A DNA stretch of 64,000 bases, taken from NCBI GenBank assembly GCA_949281375.1, contig CASDLT010000010.1, positions 1-64,000 of the forward strand. The letters are read 5' to 3'. Position numbers and translations under genes: made by a program. The stretch is from an uncultured Nitrosomonas sp. (lineage in GTDB: Bacteria; Pseudomonadota; Gammaproteobacteria; Burkholderiales; Nitrosomonadaceae). Below are positions 62,301 through 64,000 of the stretch, piece by piece. Position 1 is the stretch's first letter; each line of letters starts with the position of its first letter. Under the pieces are notes generated by a model that saw only the letters and a list, made by a program, of their open reading frames with translations, was not told where the DNA came from and ran no database searches.

Positions 62301-62511
62301 AGTGGCTTCAGGTCTTGGTTCAGAGGTTCAGAAACCGCTAGCCATCGTAGTGATATTCGGATTAACCACAGCAACCATAATGACGATGGTCATTATGCCT
62401 ATGTTATATCGATGGTTTGATGATAAACCTGACCATGCTGCTGCCTCATCTGCCACGGTCAATCCATCTTCCCTCGATAATATAGCGCCTGAGCACGTTA
62501 AGGGTCATTGA
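59317..62511 (+). CDS. czcA: HME-type RND efflux pump (CzcA/CusA family)
   Basis: 1064-aa RND: NLSVDAFPDVTNIQVQVATVAIGRSPEEMERLVTVPVE; TM4 LSLGGLTIALGMMVDPTVVVVENIYQR. Confidence 0.9.
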   Translation: MRLIVSAMLRQRLLVLVIGLALCIAGGFAAKNLSVDAFPDVTNIQVQVATVAIGRSPEEMERLVTVPVEIAMTGLPGLVEMRSMNKSGLSLITLVFTDKTDVFFARQLVMERIIDVTPRLIPGITPVLGPVSTGLGEVYQYTIEHPDDGKRELTIEELMERRTIQDWVVRPLLRSIRGVAEINSIGGHVKEYQVYADPNKLRHYDLTLIEVDRALASNNANASGNILALHYEQYLIRGVGLISSLEDIRNIVLKEMDGVPVYVRDVAEVKFGGEVRQGASIKNGYTESVTGIVMMLRGGNAKEIVGRVKEKVAEINEKGMLPNGLQIVPFYDRTDLVDGALSTVQSTLIESLILVIIVLSVFLGTVRTSIVVCFTLIITPLVTFMVMNHYGMPANLMSLGGLTIALGMMVDPTVVVVENIYQRLGEAKGTGKSKFDVIVSAVSEVGTPVIFGVFVTILVFIPLMTLEGMEGKTFSPLAMTIAISLLVALFVSVLLSPVLSDYLLEGGSEQDTRIVAAFKKGYLRIFDWALRNQKMTMIIAISSLMFAFALFPLLGKSFIPIMKEGAITPVIIRAPSISLEEAIKLETEAMKMIAMIPGVKNVVSKLGRGDTPADPASQNESDPIADLDLEGSGRTQAEIEEDIRKALAALPGVNIVISQPIAQRVDEMVTGVRSQVAIKIFGDDLEELRKLSEQVARIVKSTRGARDIRIERLSGQQELTINIDRRAIARHGLNVSDVNELISTAIGGKAVTQVFEGERRFTLLLRFPAQFRYDVEAIKELLLRPASIAPGTQAGVGTGGRLIPLSAIADIQVVDGPAIISREFAKRRVVVGVNVHERDMGGFVAELQARTAKEIKLPPGYYFSWGGQFENMERAMATLSVIVPVTLAAIFFLLFMLFSSVKMAVLIYLALPFASVGGVIGLFVTGQYLSVPASVGFIAVWGTSILNGVVLISFIRELRDQGLSVEESVRKACAQRFRPVMMTAATTVLGLAPFLVASGLGSEVQKPLAIVVIFGLTTATIMTMVIMPMLYRWFDDKPDHAAASSATVNPSSLDNIAPEHVKGH

Positions 62512-62515
62512 ACCA

Positions 62516-62545
62516 AAAGGGTTGAAATTCATTTCAACCCTTTTC
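62516..62545. terminator. Bidirectional hairpin between convergent czcA and antiporter genes
   Basis: AAAAGGGTTGAAAT-TC-ATTTCAACCCTTTT perfect 14-bp inverted repeat with A/T tracts on both sides. Confidence 0.9.
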
Positions 62546-62590
62546 CATATAATTGCAAGAATAATTAAGGCTATGTTCTATTTTGCTAGC

Positions 62591-63847
62591 TTAAAAAACT
62601 CGAAAGGCAATGATTGTCACCAATGTTGGTGGTAAAGCCGCCAATAGCAACCCTACAGGATGAATCGATTGCTCTTCAAATTTACTTTTTAAAATAGAAA
62701 AGCCGGCAGGATTGGGCGCATTCGCAATGACTGTCAGCCCTCCACCGGTTACTGCACCGGCAACCAGGGCAATTTTGAATTCCTCGCTCAATCCCTCCAC
62801 CAACGAACCCAGATAGGTCAATGCCGCATTATCGGTTACCGCGGTCAACAACGTCGCCCCAAAATAGACGGTTGTATCGTCCATATCCATCAATAACGGC
62901 TGAAGCCACCACTGCTGCTGCCCGCCCAGCACCACCAGTCCGGCCAGAAAGAAAGCAACCAGGAGGGCTTCCCGCAAGATCAATGGATTTTGATACTGAT
63001 GATATGCCGCCGTGAATCCGAGGAAGAAAAGAAAAATACCCATAAATGCCACAGCATGATGCGCCAATAGCACTACCAATAGCAAAAAAAGCACATGAAT
63101 CAATACAATCCATCCCGGCGTTTTAGAGACTGAGGATTCGGTTTTTTGATGAACATGCATCAATTCATGCCGGAATAACCAGGTGACGGCCAACGCATTC
63201 AGCATTACCGCCAGCGCAGCCCTCCAGCCAAACGTAGTCATCATGAAAGCAATGTCCCAGTTCCATTTTCCCGCCACCATCAACACGGGTGGAGCTGCAT
63301 AGGGAGTCAGCGTGCCCCCGATCGACACATTGACGAACAGCACGCCGATGGTGGCATATTTCAAACGAGTGGATACATCTTTACTAAAAACAATATCCCG
63401 CAGCATTAATGCCGCCAGCGTCATCGCAGCAGGCTCAGTTATAAATGAACCCAATAGCGGAACAAATGACAATAATAAACAATATGTCGCAATGCCTGTA
63501 TTGATAGGCAGCCGATGCGCGATTTGCTGCACCAATGCCGCCGCAAGATCCAAAATGGGCCGAGTTCCAGCCATGACCATAATCACGAACACAAACATAG
63601 GTTCGGTAAAATCCCGTGATTCGAGATAACCGATTGCCTCATGCTTACCACCTGCCATGAAAATAATCATAATCAATACCATGGCCCAGAATCCGAATAC
63701 TACTTCTACTTCACCCAGTAAATGCCAGACACCGGCATGTTGCGGTTGACTATGTGCCAGGTGCTCAAAAAATTTGGTTGAGAAAGTGTGAATTACCGCG
63801 ATTGCAAACAACATCGCAGCGATTAGTTGGATAAATGTTGGATTCAT
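62591..63847 (-). CDS. Putative Na+/H+ antiporter-like membrane protein
   Basis: Multi-TM ion-transporter-like protein: SFITEPAAMTLAALMLRDIVF, SIGGTLTPYAAPPVLMVAGKWNW, LTAVTDNAALTYLGSLVEGL, GAVTGGGLTVIANAPNPAGF. Confidence 0.85.
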   Translation of the reverse strand: MNPTFIQLIAAMLFAIAVIHTFSTKFFEHLAHSQPQHAGVWHLLGEVEVVFGFWAMVLIMIIFMAGGKHEAIGYLESRDFTEPMFVFVIMVMAGTRPILDLAAALVQQIAHRLPINTGIATYCLLLSFVPLLGSFITEPAAMTLAALMLRDIVFSKDVSTRLKYATIGVLFVNVSIGGTLTPYAAPPVLMVAGKWNWDIAFMMTTFGWRAALAVMLNALAVTWLFRHELMHVHQKTESSVSKTPGWIVLIHVLFLLLVVLLAHHAVAFMGIFLFFLGFTAAYHQYQNPLILREALLVAFFLAGLVVLGGQQQWWLQPLLMDMDDTTVYFGATLLTAVTDNAALTYLGSLVEGLSEEFKIALVAGAVTGGGLTVIANAPNPAGFSILKSKFEEQSIHPVGLLLAALPPTLVTIIAFRVF

Positions 63848-64000
63848 GAGGGTTTTTAGTTTTTTGATAACAAAATTATGACACCCAACAATAATAGCAT
63901 TATCGAGGTGCGTTTCATGCGTTAAGTTCCTCTCAATGCTCTATACCAGTGCGATAAAAATTCCCCGTCTCGAAGCCACCGCCTGAATGTAAACCTGCAA

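Overview
The window looks like chromosomal sequence from a betaproteobacterium, probably Nitrosomonas-like. That assignment is inference from gene content and family resemblance; no search was run. Most of it is well-ordered core sequence: a tRNA(Tyr-Gly-Thr)-tuf cluster, fabI, ppiD, hupB with tRNA-Val and tRNA-Asp, gpsA, secB, grxC, gpmA, envC, ctpA, a moeB/thiF-type E1 gene, slmA-like, ribF, ileS and lspA. From about 20 to 37 kb there is a looser accessory region with a galactose-oxidase-like copper radical oxidase, a Met-rich multicopper oxidase, a ChrA transporter, and a RoxA-like dihaem cytochrome c paired with an alpha/beta hydrolase. From 37 to 57 kb lies a chemotaxis / c-di-GMP / flagellar filament block. 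The window ends with a czcCBA-like RND efflux operon and an Na+/H+ antiporter-like protein. The strongest unexplained signal is a dispersed family of about 150-bp elements with terminal inverted repeats (consensus ends TTAGGGAAACGCTGATTAATTCG...CGAATTAATCAGCGTTTCCCTAA). There are five copies, all in the same orientation. One ends 8 bp from a start codon, two flank an EAL/HDOD gene, and several keep a shared reading frame on the minus strand. Other leads are a 10-bp-periodic CGAA repeat upstream of a histidine kinase, a copper radical oxidase with all its active-site residues, a RoxA-like cytochrome/hydrolase pair, and an orphan SBP-plus-one-permease ABC system.
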